From positions 248,001 through 312,000 of the forward strand of contig CAZXCU010000004.1 of the NCBI GenBank assembly GCA_964639245.1: 64,000 nucleotides of DNA. The letters are read 5' to 3'. A program made the translations under genes and the position numbers. Shown in pieces: positions 23,628 through 32,741 of this stretch. Below the pieces are notes generated by a model that was not told the DNA's origin, ran no database searches, and worked only from the letters and a program-made list of their open reading frames with translations. The stretch comes from SB15 sp964639245 (lineage in GTDB: Bacteria > Chloroflexota > Anaerolineae > Aggregatilineales > J027). The first letter of the stretch is position 1, and the number at the start of each line of letters is the position of its first letter.

Positions 23628-24404
23628 TCATAAATTGTCAGCCAGTTCGCGCAGCGCCGCTAACCACACCGGCAGATTTTCTTCCATAAATTCAAACCGA
23701 ACAGGGATATTGTCTATGGTGAGGTAGCCTAAGAGCATGTTGGCAAAGGTATCCGCAAAATCTTCGTTTGGCCCACCCAACCCACGCGGAAAAAACCCTT
23801 CGTTGCCGCTATAGCCCTCACCGGGAATCCAATTCTCTGTCGTCCATTCCCCCCCCAGCGTTTCGGCAAAGGCAAGGTGCGGCGCTTCGAGCAGCAGATT
23901 GTCTAAAACATGACCGAGTTCATGAATCAGCACAAAAGGGCCGCTCATCCCCTGATAGGTGAGTTGAATGGTATAGCCAATCACCTGACTATTTTCATAC
24001 ATTGGCAGCGTATTGCCCCAGAAACCGCCGTCAATGGTGGTTGCGCGGTCAATGAGGATGTTGGCTTGGTCAAAGTGCTGGCGGAAAAATTCAGCAGGTT
24101 GGGTTTCTTGGGAGACATCCCCATAAAACACAAGATAGGCGGAAGCAATATTCAAGGCTTGATAAATTTCATGCAAGCTGTCCGTCAGCCAGATGACCTC
24201 ATTGGCATCGTTGGCAATCCATTCGGCAGGGTAGGCAAACCCGATGCCATAGGTTTCTTGAATCAGGCTCATCATCGCATTGATTTCGGTTTGTTTATAC
24301 TCACGTGGCACAGGAGTCGGGACAATCGGTGGAGCGGTTTCGTCCTGTGCAAAGGTCGGATTGACCAGCAACAGACACATGAGCAGGATGAAAAATGGGC
24401 GCAT
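23628..24404 (-). CDS. Secreted zinc metalloprotease-like protein
   Basis: 258 residues with an N-terminal signal peptide (MRPFFILLMCLLLVNPTFAQ). The zincin motif HELGH is in FVLIHELGHVLDN near residue 162, and a downstream acidic NEDFADTFANML could supply the third metal ligand. It therefore looks like an exported metallopeptidase; the middle domain resembles no family I can name. It follows the small membrane protein gene by ten bases and may be the tail of the nucleoside transporter operon. Confidence 0.65.
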   Translation of the reverse strand: MRPFFILLMCLLLVNPTFAQDETAPPIVPTPVPREYKQTEINAMMSLIQETYGIGFAYPAEWIANDANEVIWLTDSLHEIYQALNIASAYLVFYGDVSQETQPAEFFRQHFDQANILIDRATTIDGGFWGNTLPMYENSQVIGYTIQLTYQGMSGPFVLIHELGHVLDNLLLEAPHLAFAETLGGEWTTENWIPGEGYSGNEGFFPRGLGGPNEDFADTFANMLLGYLTIDNIPVRFEFMEENLPVWLAALRELADNL

Positions 24405-24414
24405 CCATCACCTT

Positions 24415-24873
24415 TCAATGGGCTAAAAATTTATTGATGGCTGCTACCAGTGTATCCGCTTTGGTTTTAGAAAGGGAATAGCGCGGGGCAAGCGGGGTGA
24501 TTTTGCCGGTTTTATCGCGCAACGTCAGACGAAATTTATCCGCCTGAGTCGGAGAGGCTTCCGCTTCGATGGTGCGAATGTCCCGCAGAGTGAACTGCTG
24601 ACGATTGGCGCTTATTAATCCTTCGTGCAGGGTTTCCAGCGTGCCGCGTTTTTTATCAAATGTCCATGTGATAATTTGCACCGAGGCCATAATCCCCCCC
24701 GCTATGCCTATCAAGGCTAACCCGATGAGGATAGCAAGAGCGGTGGGCAGCCCGAATCCCAATAAAATAATCAGGATACCCAGTGCGCCTAAAATCACCG
24801 CGCTGCCTGCTACCAACCAGACTCGCCCGCCGTTTAAAACAAGCTGAGTCTGGCTCTGTTCTACGATGTCCAC
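24415..24873 (-). CDS. Membrane protein of unknown function (152 aa)
   Basis: Two adjacent hydrophobic helices (about residues 18-70) are followed by a soluble PH-like or beta-rich C-terminal half with the motif GTLETLHEGLISANRQQFTL. The start is GTG with AAGGAA upstream. It begins three bases after the second permease gene, so it is very likely in the same operon, but no role in transport is known to me. Small proteins of this plan (two helices plus a PH-like domain) are common and often unassigned. Confidence 0.6.
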   Translation of the reverse strand: MDIVEQSQTQLVLNGGRVWLVAGSAVILGALGILIILLGFGLPTALAILIGLALIGIAGGIMASVQIITWTFDKKRGTLETLHEGLISANRQQFTLRDIRTIEAEASPTQADKFRLTLRDKTGKITPLAPRYSLSKTKADTLVAAINKFLAH

Positions 24874-24876
24874 CCT

Positions 24877-25857
24877 TTATTCCTTCTCAAAGGCGCGTCC
24901 CAGCGCGGCAGGGGGGTCGGAACGTAAAAAGCGACGGGCAGGAACTTGCCAATTTTGTGGCAGCACCGCAACAAGATAATTCGCAAACCCACTTGCCACG
25001 AACATGAGGGTCAACAGCATGAGCAGCCAAGGAATCATGTTGAGGATGTGAATGGGCAAATTGATGGTATCCTGTCGCTGTAAATATAAGGCCAGCGAAC
25101 GCAGACCGACAATTAAATAAGCCCCGAGCAAAATCCGATAGGGCTTCCAAGTGCCAAAAATGACAATCGCAAGGGCAATCCAGCCCTGCCCCACGGTGAG
25201 TCCTTCGCGCCAGCCCAACAAAACATCCAATGAATAGGCTGCGCCCGCCAATCCAACCAGCGATCCACCAACCGCCACATATAAAAAGCGCTGCCTTTGT
25301 ACCCGTGTACCCCGCACATAGGCTGCTGATGGACGTTCACCCAATGCCCGCAAGGATAACCCGGGGCTGGTGCGGTAAATCCAGAACCAGACCGCGACGA
25401 CCAGCACATAGCTAAAGTACACCATTAAATTCTGCTGGAAGAAAATTTCGCCAAGAATGGGAATATCTTCTAAAAGCGGAATGGGCGCGTAGGGGATTTC
25501 AATTTGCCCCGCTTCTAACCCGGTGTAGGAACGCCCCAGATAACCGCTTAAATCGGCGCACAGCAGGGTCAGCACAAACCCCAGCGCAATTTGATTCACC
25601 TTGAGGGTGACATTGGCGGTAATGATTAAAATGGCAATTAACATGCCCACCAGCATGGCAACCAAAATGCCTAAGGGAGTGCTGTCGGTTTCGTAGGCCA
25701 CCGCAAAAGCCGCCATCGCTGCAAGGACAATAGAGCCATCTAACGAAAGATTGACCACACCCGCCCGTTCGGTAATCAGTTCCCCCTGCGAGGCGATCAA
25801 AAGCGGGGTGGCTGCCCCCACAATTTCGGCTAAGGTTTGAATGAGCGCATCGTTCAT
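24877..25857 (-). CDS. ABC transporter permease, nucleoside (BMP) type, second subunit
   Basis: 326 residues of hydrophobic helices of the BPD_transp_2 family. The signature LIASQGELITERAGVVNLSLDG near residue 20 and the loop LRALGERPSAAYVRGTRV near residue 170 are typical of the second permease of guanosine/nucleoside importers (YufQ/NupQ-like). It overlaps the first permease gene by ATGA. Together with the ATPase and the BMP substrate-binding lipoprotein-like gene it forms a complete importer, probably for nucleosides. Confidence 0.85.
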   Translation of the reverse strand: MNDALIQTLAEIVGAATPLLIASQGELITERAGVVNLSLDGSIVLAAMAAFAVAYETDSTPLGILVAMLVGMLIAILIITANVTLKVNQIALGFVLTLLCADLSGYLGRSYTGLEAGQIEIPYAPIPLLEDIPILGEIFFQQNLMVYFSYVLVVAVWFWIYRTSPGLSLRALGERPSAAYVRGTRVQRQRFLYVAVGGSLVGLAGAAYSLDVLLGWREGLTVGQGWIALAIVIFGTWKPYRILLGAYLIVGLRSLALYLQRQDTINLPIHILNMIPWLLMLLTLMFVASGFANYLVAVLPQNWQVPARRFLRSDPPAALGRAFEKE

Positions 25858-27008
25858 GGTACAGCGTCCTTCACTTTGTGTAAGGCTTCTTCGGCAGCTT
25901 GAGCGCGGGAGGCCGCCTGTGCCGCCACCGCCCGTTTTTCCTGTTCGGCTTGAATACGCTGGCGGATGCCATCAAAAAGTAGCACTGCCAGCACCAGAAC
26001 ACCTTGCAGCACGTTGACCAGCGCAGCATCCAATTGTAATGAGGATTCAACACGCTGCGCTCCGGTGGCTAAAAAGGCAAACACAAACGCCACAATCGGA
26101 ACCAGCCATGGGCGAATGGAGGCCAGCAGCACCACCAGCAAGGCTAAAAAGCCAATGCCGCCGGAGGTATTTTGTTGAAGCTGTCCAATCGGGGGATGCA
26201 GCACCTTGATTGCCCCGCCCAACCCGGCTAATGCGCCGCAGAACAACATCGCCAGCCATAAATTGCGTTCGGTGGGAATCCCTAAAGCACGGGCAGAGGG
26301 TTCGCTTTTACCTATAGCTTTTAGCTGCAAACCAAACCGTGAAAAATAGAGAATCAGGGCAACCAAGATAAATCCACCCACGGTTAAGGCAACCGCGGTA
26401 TTGCTCAAGTGAGAACGCCCAATCACACGGGATGGAAGGAGGGTAAATTCATCAAACGCCTCAGTCCGACTGCCTGTGCCACCGCGTTCAGGAGCCCACG
26501 GGGCGCTAATCAGAAAAGCAGAAAAAAGCGCCGCGATAAAATTGAGCGCTACCCCGCCAAAAATTTCATTCACCCCGCCGCGTGTCTTAAGGATCGCCGC
26601 AAGTAAAGCCCATCCTGCACCTGCGGCACAGGCCAAGCCAATTTGCGCGGCGAGTTGAACGGTTTTCGAATCAAATTTGATAAAAAGGGCAATCGCAGTT
26701 GCGCCAATCGCGCCCATCGTGAGTTGGCCTTCAATCCCGATGTTCCATAGCCCTGTGGTAAAAGTTAGCAGCAAACCGGTACTGCACAACATGAGGGGCA
26801 TCCAGCTCACCAGTACCCGCAGTTTTTTGCCATCATCTGCCCATGCACCATCATAGAGGGCGTTCCAGACCTCGCGCATGGTAAAACCTTCATAATCGAG
26901 GACGATGGCAATTAAAATGAGTGCCGTAACCACCCCCGCCAGCAAGGGAAGCAGGCCAACAATGGCATTGAGGAAGGCGCTCCTAAAAAATTTCTGCCAC
27001 TCAGTCAT
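25854..27008 (-). CDS. ABC transporter permease, nucleoside (BMP) type, first subunit
   Basis: 384 residues; first permease (YufP/NupP-like) with about nine membrane helices. The signature WNIGIEGQLTMGAIGATAIAL is near residue 88, and GLQLKAIGKSEPSARALGIP is the cytoplasmic coupling loop. The start is chosen at 27008 because GGAGGG lies five bases upstream; a TTG four codons earlier contains that ribosome site and is less likely. A long Ala/Glu/Lys-rich C-terminal tail of about 50 residues follows the last helix. It overlaps the ATPase gene by eight bases. Confidence 0.85.
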   Translation of the reverse strand: MTEWQKFFRSAFLNAIVGLLPLLAGVVTALILIAIVLDYEGFTMREVWNALYDGAWADDGKKLRVLVSWMPLMLCSTGLLLTFTTGLWNIGIEGQLTMGAIGATAIALFIKFDSKTVQLAAQIGLACAAGAGWALLAAILKTRGGVNEIFGGVALNFIAALFSAFLISAPWAPERGGTGSRTEAFDEFTLLPSRVIGRSHLSNTAVALTVGGFILVALILYFSRFGLQLKAIGKSEPSARALGIPTERNLWLAMLFCGALAGLGGAIKVLHPPIGQLQQNTSGGIGFLALLVVLLASIRPWLVPIVAFVFAFLATGAQRVESSLQLDAALVNVLQGVLVLAVLLFDGIRQRIQAEQEKRAVAAQAASRAQAAEEALHKVKDAVP

Positions 27009-28707
27009 GCAACCCTCCAATCAACAACCCCAAATCATGCCGATTCATTTTGGCGGGGTCGTCTACCAGTGTACAGCGCCCCGATGAAAAGACCAGCACA
27101 CGGTCACTGTAGGCGACGATTTCATCTAAATCAGGTGAACTAAACACAATTGCGGTGCCATGTTTGCGCCGTTCCAACAGCAAATGCCAGATGTTCCGGG
27201 CGCTGTTGACATCTAATCCGCGTGTCGGATTTTCTAAAAAGGCAAGTTTGAGATGTTCCGAAAGCAACGCGAGCGCTACCCGTTGTTGATTGCCACCGGA
27301 GAGGGTTTGGATGGGGCTAAACGCCTGTCCGCGTACATCATACTGCTTAATGCCTTCTTGGGTGTTGCGAAGCGAGGCCATCCAATTGACCCAAGGATAT
27401 TTAGTGAGTTTTGCCAGCGCAAAATGTTGAGTCAAGGTCATCCCCGCCACAAGCCCTTCTTCCAACCGCCCGGCAGAAAGATAGGCCAAGCCGCGTTCGC
27501 GCAAATCTCGATAATTAACCCAGCGCGTCGCCTGTCCATTAAATTGGATATTTTCGGCGCGTTCATTCAACGAACGGCTGATGGCAAGGGCAATCGGCGC
27601 GAGGGTCAGGCCAGCGATGATGAGCATAGCGGTGGTAAAAACAGTAAGGGTATCGTCCATTAAATAACCAAATAAAGTCAATAAAAGAGCAAAAGCAATC
27701 CCGCTGGTGAGATGGTCGCGCCATGACACCCGATTGAGTCCGGCGCAATGGCGCATAAATTCGGTTTGCCCACTGCCATCTAAACCCGCCAAGCCGATAA
27801 CTTCTCCCTCATGAACATCTAATTGAATATTTTCAATCGTCAGCAAACGGGTTTTTAAATTTAAATCCTCGACATGCAAAATCGGTTTGCCTGCATAGCC
27901 CACGTCTGTATCGGGGTCAGGCAGTTCGCCAGATGTTAGTTTGACCCATGCCATCGTGCGTGTGGCAGGCGATTTTTGCCCTTCCATCTCGCGGGCTTGT
28001 CCGAACATCATTTTGACCAACTCGGCGGGACGAATCGGCATGGTGGCCTGCCCAACAACCCGTCCATGGCGCAACACCAAGACTTCATCACACAATTCTT
28101 CCACATCGGCTAATTTGTGGGTAACAAGGGCAATCGTCAGGTTATCTTCGCGGGCAAGCTGTTTGAGCGTCGCAAAAAGAGTCTGGCGCTGTTCTTCGGA
28201 AATACCGGTGGTGGGTTCATCTAAAATCAAAAAGCCTATTTTCAGCGACAGCAGGCGCACAATCTCAAGCTGTTGGCGTTCGCCCACGGTCAGCCCCTCA
28301 ATGAGCATGTCCGGGTTGAGTTTGAAACCAAAACGTTGTGCGATGCTCAAAAGTTCTTGACGGGCTGCTGCGTAGTCCGGCAAAAAACCGACTTTGGGAT
28401 GCAGAGTCAGATAATTTTCTAAAACAGTCATCGGCGGAAAATCCAGCGGGTCTTGGTACAACATGCCGATACCATGTCGCAGCGCATCACTGGGCGACTG
28501 GATGACAACGGGCGTACCATTGATGACCATTTGCCCGCCTGCGTCTGGCTGTTGATAGCCAGAGATGATTTTCATGAGGGTGCTTTTGCCCGCCCCGTTT
28601 TCCCCCAATACGGCGTAAATACGCCCCGACTCAAATGGATAGGTGATGTCATTGTTGGCTTTGAGAGGGCCGAAGGTCTTGGAGATATGATGTAATTCTA
28701 ATTTCAT
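27001..28707 (-). CDS. Tandem-domain nucleoside ABC transporter ATPase with membrane-helix insertion
   Basis: 568 residues. NBD1 has Walker A YAVLGENGAGKSTLMKI, a signature region GLTVGERQQLEIVRLLS, and Walker B FLILDEPTTGIS. NBD2 has a Walker A-like GLAGLDGSGQTEFMRH, the signature TLSGGNQQRVALALL and LAFLENPTRGLD; a degenerate second site is usual in this family. Unusually, residues about 333-377 (27577-27711) are two hydrophobic stretches of membrane-helix length, placed after Walker A of NBD2 where other members have a short loop. It starts just downstream of the BMP gene but across a long palindrome. Confidence 0.9.
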   Translation of the reverse strand: MKLELHHISKTFGPLKANNDITYPFESGRIYAVLGENGAGKSTLMKIISGYQQPDAGGQMVINGTPVVIQSPSDALRHGIGMLYQDPLDFPPMTVLENYLTLHPKVGFLPDYAAARQELLSIAQRFGFKLNPDMLIEGLTVGERQQLEIVRLLSLKIGFLILDEPTTGISEEQRQTLFATLKQLAREDNLTIALVTHKLADVEELCDEVLVLRHGRVVGQATMPIRPAELVKMMFGQAREMEGQKSPATRTMAWVKLTSGELPDPDTDVGYAGKPILHVEDLNLKTRLLTIENIQLDVHEGEVIGLAGLDGSGQTEFMRHCAGLNRVSWRDHLTSGIAFALLLTLFGYLMDDTLTVFTTAMLIIAGLTLAPIALAISRSLNERAENIQFNGQATRWVNYRDLRERGLAYLSAGRLEEGLVAGMTLTQHFALAKLTKYPWVNWMASLRNTQEGIKQYDVRGQAFSPIQTLSGGNQQRVALALLSEHLKLAFLENPTRGLDVNSARNIWHLLLERRKHGTAIVFSSPDLDEIVAYSDRVLVFSSGRCTLVDDPAKMNRHDLGLLIGGLHD

Positions 28708-28725
28708 GAAAGATTCCAGTAATAA

Positions 28726-28816
28726 GTGATTAGTTTTTAGTGATGCGGCTGGATACCCTCAAACGCCGTTTTTGCGGGCAGGGTTGAAGGTATCCATGCA
28801 ACTAAAAACTAATCAC
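28726..28816. repeat. Long palindrome between the BMP gene and the ABC ATPase gene
   Basis: Perfect 16-base inverted arms GTGATTAGTTTTTAGT (28726-28741) and ACTAAAAACTAATCAC (28801-28816), with an inner imperfect 12-base pair GGATACCCTCAA/TTGAAGGTATCC. There is no adjoining T-run. It could be a miniature inverted-repeat element or an intercistronic stabiliser that lets the binding-protein mRNA outlast the rest. Confidence 0.7.
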
Positions 28817-28830
28817 GAGAAATTTATAAT

Positions 28831-30045
28831 CTATTCGGCGGGTACGCTGTCGCCAACCATGCCTTCCAGCAGTTGCGGCAGATACCAGATTTGTTCATCG
28901 GTGGCGACTTCGCCTTCGGCAAGGTAGGCGGTGCCATCTTGCAGATTCAACGGGCCTGTCCACAAATTGATGCTGCCATCAGCTAACCCGGCGATAAATT
29001 CATCCAACTGAGCCGCGGCTTCTTCGGACAAACCTTCACCCTTTACGAAACCAACAATCGAGGTTTCGGGGTTGTTGATGTCTGACCAATCGGGGGCAAG
29101 CCATTGCCATGAAGGTTCAAATGTACCGTCAACAATGGACTGAATGAGTTCAACATAGGCCGGGCCCCAGTGGAAGTACGGCACACCCAAGCAAATTTCG
29201 GGGGCCTCTGCACAGGCACCTTGAAAATCGTAAGGAATCGCCCAGACTTGTTCACCTTCCCGCGCACGCTGACCGGAGACCACAATCCCTTCGGTGGTAT
29301 CAATACCGGAGATAATGACATCCGAACCACCGTTCAAGAAGTCGTTGGCAACTTCGGTGGGGTCGAGGGTGAAACCGGGAATATTGAACCAGAAGCCAAT
29401 CCACACCACTTCAAATTCTAATTCGGCGGGATCCATCCCACGATAATTTTCGTAGCAATATTGTGCGCCCAGATACGCAGAAGCGGTCAGACGACGGGTT
29501 TCGTCATTGATTAGCGGGCCAAGATAGGAAATTTTGCCGGCTTGGGTGGTCAACGCTGCCGCGCAGCCAGCCATCATTTTGCCGTATTCCATCCGACCAA
29601 ACAGGTTGGTTACGTTTTCGGGTGCTTCTCCGGTCAACACGGCATCACCGGAAACGTGCAAGAAGGTGACATCAGGGTAAAGGGGAGCAATCGTGTTGAT
29701 GTCGTTTTTGTATTCGTCGGAATTGGCGATGATGAGCTTTGCACCCTGATCAACCAAATCTTCCACCACAAGGTCAATCGGTCTGTCGGGGTTGGCGCTG
29801 TTGATATTTTCGACCCAGAGCATTTTCGCGCCGGGAATATTTTCTTCAACATACAACCCGCCTTCATAGTGGGCTTGGCTGTAACCTCGATCATCGTGCG
29901 GCCCCACCAGAATCATCCCGAAGATAAATTCTTCGTCCTGTGCGACAGTGGATGGGGTATCGCCTGTCGTTTCGCTGCCAAAAGCTGCCGTCATGGGCAA
30001 ACCCAATAAGACTACCAATATCAAAATATACCGAAAGCGAAGCAT
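28831..30045 (-). CDS. BMP-family substrate-binding protein (nucleoside importer)
   Basis: 404 residues, exported: the N-terminus has a hydrophobic signal (ILILVVLLGLPMTAAFG). The mature part has the BMP/PnrA fold signatures FIFGMILVGPHDDRGYSQAHYEGG, IANSDEYKNDINTIA and YGKMMAGCAAALTT. It captures nucleosides or related solutes outside the membrane for the ATPase and two permeases downstream. No lipobox Cys is evident at the cleavage site. First gene of the transporter operon; a probable promoter and a clear ribosome site (AAAAGGAA) precede it. Confidence 0.9.
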   Translation of the reverse strand: MLRFRYILILVVLLGLPMTAAFGSETTGDTPSTVAQDEEFIFGMILVGPHDDRGYSQAHYEGGLYVEENIPGAKMLWVENINSANPDRPIDLVVEDLVDQGAKLIIANSDEYKNDINTIAPLYPDVTFLHVSGDAVLTGEAPENVTNLFGRMEYGKMMAGCAAALTTQAGKISYLGPLINDETRRLTASAYLGAQYCYENYRGMDPAELEFEVVWIGFWFNIPGFTLDPTEVANDFLNGGSDVIISGIDTTEGIVVSGQRAREGEQVWAIPYDFQGACAEAPEICLGVPYFHWGPAYVELIQSIVDGTFEPSWQWLAPDWSDINNPETSIVGFVKGEGLSEEAAAQLDEFIAGLADGSINLWTGPLNLQDGTAYLAEGEVATDEQIWYLPQLLEGMVGDSVPAE

Positions 30046-30075
30046 AGTTCGTTCCTTTTAACCTTATGCAGCATG

Positions 30076-30104
30076 AGTCTAACGATGGAGGAACAGCCAC
30101 GCAA
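30076..30104 (-). promoter_or_regulatory. Probable promoter of the BMP transporter operon
   Basis: On the minus strand: -35 TTGCGT (30099-30104), 17-base spacer, -10 TAGACT (30076-30081). Confidence 0.45.
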
Positions 30105-30150
30105 GCAATTTGTACTGAATACCCTCACCCAAATTTCGTGACATTTGTCT

Positions 30151-30180
30151 AAAACAAAAAGACCCGCTGTGTGCGGGTCT
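30151..30180 (-). terminator. Intrinsic terminator of the oxidase operon
   Basis: On the minus strand AGACCCGC-ACACA-GCGGGTCT is followed by TTTTTGTTTT. Confidence 0.9.
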
Positions 30181-30207
30181 TGTGAAAATGCAGTTTATTG
30201 TGACAGC

Positions 30208-31005
30208 TTAACGTGGACGAACGGTTTTTTCGACCATCCCAAGCACATCCAGCGCCCAATCGGTGAAAAAGCGGGTAATCGCCAAACCATAGCGGAAGGG
30301 TGGAAAGTTCGCACCCGCTTCGGGGTCGGGGGGAGATTCAATTGCGCCTTTAATTTGCAAATTCAGCACATAGAAAATTCCTGCCAAAAACAGTGCTGTT
30401 CCCATCACCCCGCTAATCGCAATGAACGCAAACGCGGCAAATTTAATTTCTTGTGGGCCAGAAATTTCGACCAAGCCCACAATATTCATGGTGCCTTCGC
30501 CATATTCCGACGTATCGGCTTCTTCGCCTCTAACTTGATGCTGTTTGGGCAAAAAGTCTGCGTAGGGCATCAACCCCACCAGCAGCGCGACTAAAACCAA
30601 AGCCACGGAAAGCCCCGCCAGGGCAGGCAACGCGCCCATCAAAGGGGCAAGCGGGTTGGTGCTAACACGCGGAGCATCCGGGTCGGAGGGGATACGCGGC
30701 ACAATCGCGGTTTCGGGCAATTTGGTGGGGACTGCGCCATAAATCGCGCCTGCACCCCACAAATAACCCAGCGCCCCACCGAACATCGCCCACATGAAGG
30801 TGGCTTGGTCATTCCAGAACGCGCCTGCATCGCCTAAAAAGGGAATGTCATTGAGTAATTCCAACCCGATCAAGTACATCGGGGTTCCCAGCAAATTTTG
30901 TCGAATCAGCCCTGCGACCAACAAGGTGGTGACAAGGCCAACAATAAATCCAGCAATTGCCCGGAAAAAACCGGGGAGCATCAGAGGAGCAAGGGCTTTC
31001 GGCAT
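30208..31005 (-). CDS. Membrane protein of the cytochrome oxidase operon, function unknown
   Basis: 265 residues with four predicted membrane helices (about residues 12-34, 68-92, 122-148, 186-214) and a Pro-rich loop between the second and third. I do not recognise it as subunit III or IV. Its position, six bases after the subunit I gene and directly before the operon terminator, argues for an accessory or small structural subunit of the oxidase (inference). No heme or copper motif is seen. Confidence 0.6.
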   Translation of the reverse strand: MPKALAPLMLPGFFRAIAGFIVGLVTTLLVAGLIRQNLLGTPMYLIGLELLNDIPFLGDAGAFWNDQATFMWAMFGGALGYLWGAGAIYGAVPTKLPETAIVPRIPSDPDAPRVSTNPLAPLMGALPALAGLSVALVLVALLVGLMPYADFLPKQHQVRGEEADTSEYGEGTMNIVGLVEISGPQEIKFAAFAFIAISGVMGTALFLAGIFYVLNLQIKGAIESPPDPEAGANFPPFRYGLAITRFFTDWALDVLGMVEKTVRPR

Positions 31006-31011
31006 GGTTCG

Positions 31012-32724
31012 TTAATCTCCAGCAGGTTCATCTGCAAGTGTATCGGCGTGATGGTGTCCGCCCTGTAAGGCAATTTGAGGCCGTTCACCACGCAAATAGG
31101 CATAGGCTTCTTCTGTTCCATAGCAGTAGGGGTCAGACACAGGAATGGGTTGTTCAAGGAAATTGTGTTTGGGCGGCGGTGAAGAAACTGTCCATTCCAA
31201 GGTCAGGGCTTGCCAAGGATTTGCGCCCGCTTTTTTGCCGAACAACAGGGCATAGGCAACATTGGCGAGGAAAAACAAGGTCGAGAAGCCCAAAATCATC
31301 GAACCCACTGTGGCAAGACGGTTCAAATCTTGGAATTCTTCGGCGTACCATCCCACGCGGCGCGGCATCCCACTTGCGCCCAAAAAGTGCATCGGGAAGA
31401 AGGTCAGGAAGAAACCGACATAGGAAAATGCGAAATGGATTTTTCCTAGAGTTTCATTCATCATGCGCCCGCTGAATTTAGGCCACCAATAGTACAACCC
31501 GGCGTAAATCCCAAACACGCTGCCGCCGAACAAAACAAAATGCAGATGTGCCACTACAAAATAGGTATCGTGCATGTGAACATCTACGGGAACCGAGCCG
31601 AGCATGACCCCGCTAATCCCACCAATCACAAACATGGAAAGGAAACCCATCGCAAACAGCATGGGCGTTTGCAACCGCAGCTTGCCTTTCCACATGGTTG
31701 CCAGCCAGCTAAAAATCTTAATCCCGGTTGGCACCGCGATGATCATAGAAGTAATCATGAAGGGGATTCGCAACATCGGACTGAGGCTGGAGAACATATG
31801 GTGCGCCCAAACCAAAAAGCCAAAGAAGGCAATCCCGAAGGAGGACATGGCAATGGCACGGTAGCCAAAAATGGGTTTGCGCGAAAACACCGACAGCACT
31901 TCGGAGAGAATCCCCATGCTGGGCAAAATCATGATATACACTGCGGGATGTGAATAGAACCAGAAGACATTTTGCCAGAGCAGGACATCGCCTTCATTGG
32001 TGCCGGGATTCTGGAAAAACGATGTCCCTGCAATCCGTTCAAACAGCAGCATCGTCAAACCACCCGCCAAAAAGGGTGTCGCCAGAATAGACAGCAACGC
32101 CGTTGCCAGAATTGCCCAACACAGCAGGGGCATTTGCCAGTAACTCATCCCCGGCGCACGCAGATTAACAATCGTGACCACGAAGTTGACTGACCCTAGA
32201 ATGGACGATGCCCCGAGCAAATGAATGGCGATAACCCACAAGGTCTGACCATCCCGCGCTAAGGTACTCAAGGGCGGATAGGCTGTCCAACCCGCTTCGG
32301 CAGGCCCAACCGCGTAGCCGAGCAGCAAAATGAAGCCCGCCGGAGGAATAAGCCAGAAAGCAAACGCATTCAACCACGGGAAAGCCATATCCGCCGCGCC
32401 GATTTGCAACGGAATGACATAGTTAGCAAACGCCCCCCCCATCGGCACGATGAAGAGGAAAATCATAATCGTGGCGTGGATGGTGAACAGGGAATTGTAA
32501 TTTGAACCTTCGGCAATATCACCCGCCGCCGCGTTCCAGAGTTCGGTGCGGATGAGCAGCGCCAACGCACCCCCAATCAGAAAGTACAGGAAGGCCGTAA
32601 CCCCATATTGGATACCGATAACTTTATGGTCGGTACTCCAAGTCAGGTACTCCCACCAACTTGTCCGTTCCTCCGCGCCGTGTGCTTTTGCGCCTTCATA
32701 AACCCCAACTGCATTGGTAGCCAT
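31012..32724 (-). CDS. ctaD: Cytochrome c oxidase subunit I (A2-like heme-copper oxidase)
   Basis: 570 residues, 12 membrane helices. Six metal-ligand His can be placed: low-spin heme His in FTIHATIMIFLF, CuB His in WFYSHPAVYIMILP, AHHMFSS, and the heme pair in HDTYFVVAHLHFVLFGG. The helix VI motif is YSHPAVY rather than HPEVY, so the D-channel Glu is missing and Tyr-Ser stands in its place, a mark of A2-type oxidases. It reduces oxygen to water and pumps protons. It follows subunit II by 17 bases. Confidence 0.95.
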   Translation of the reverse strand: MATNAVGVYEGAKAHGAEERTSWWEYLTWSTDHKVIGIQYGVTAFLYFLIGGALALLIRTELWNAAAGDIAEGSNYNSLFTIHATIMIFLFIVPMGGAFANYVIPLQIGAADMAFPWLNAFAFWLIPPAGFILLLGYAVGPAEAGWTAYPPLSTLARDGQTLWVIAIHLLGASSILGSVNFVVTIVNLRAPGMSYWQMPLLCWAILATALLSILATPFLAGGLTMLLFERIAGTSFFQNPGTNEGDVLLWQNVFWFYSHPAVYIMILPSMGILSEVLSVFSRKPIFGYRAIAMSSFGIAFFGFLVWAHHMFSSLSPMLRIPFMITSMIIAVPTGIKIFSWLATMWKGKLRLQTPMLFAMGFLSMFVIGGISGVMLGSVPVDVHMHDTYFVVAHLHFVLFGGSVFGIYAGLYYWWPKFSGRMMNETLGKIHFAFSYVGFFLTFFPMHFLGASGMPRRVGWYAEEFQDLNRLATVGSMILGFSTLFFLANVAYALLFGKKAGANPWQALTLEWTVSSPPPKHNFLEQPIPVSDPYCYGTEEAYAYLRGERPQIALQGGHHHADTLADEPAGD

Positions 32725-32741
32725 AAGTGTGCTTTCCTTAA

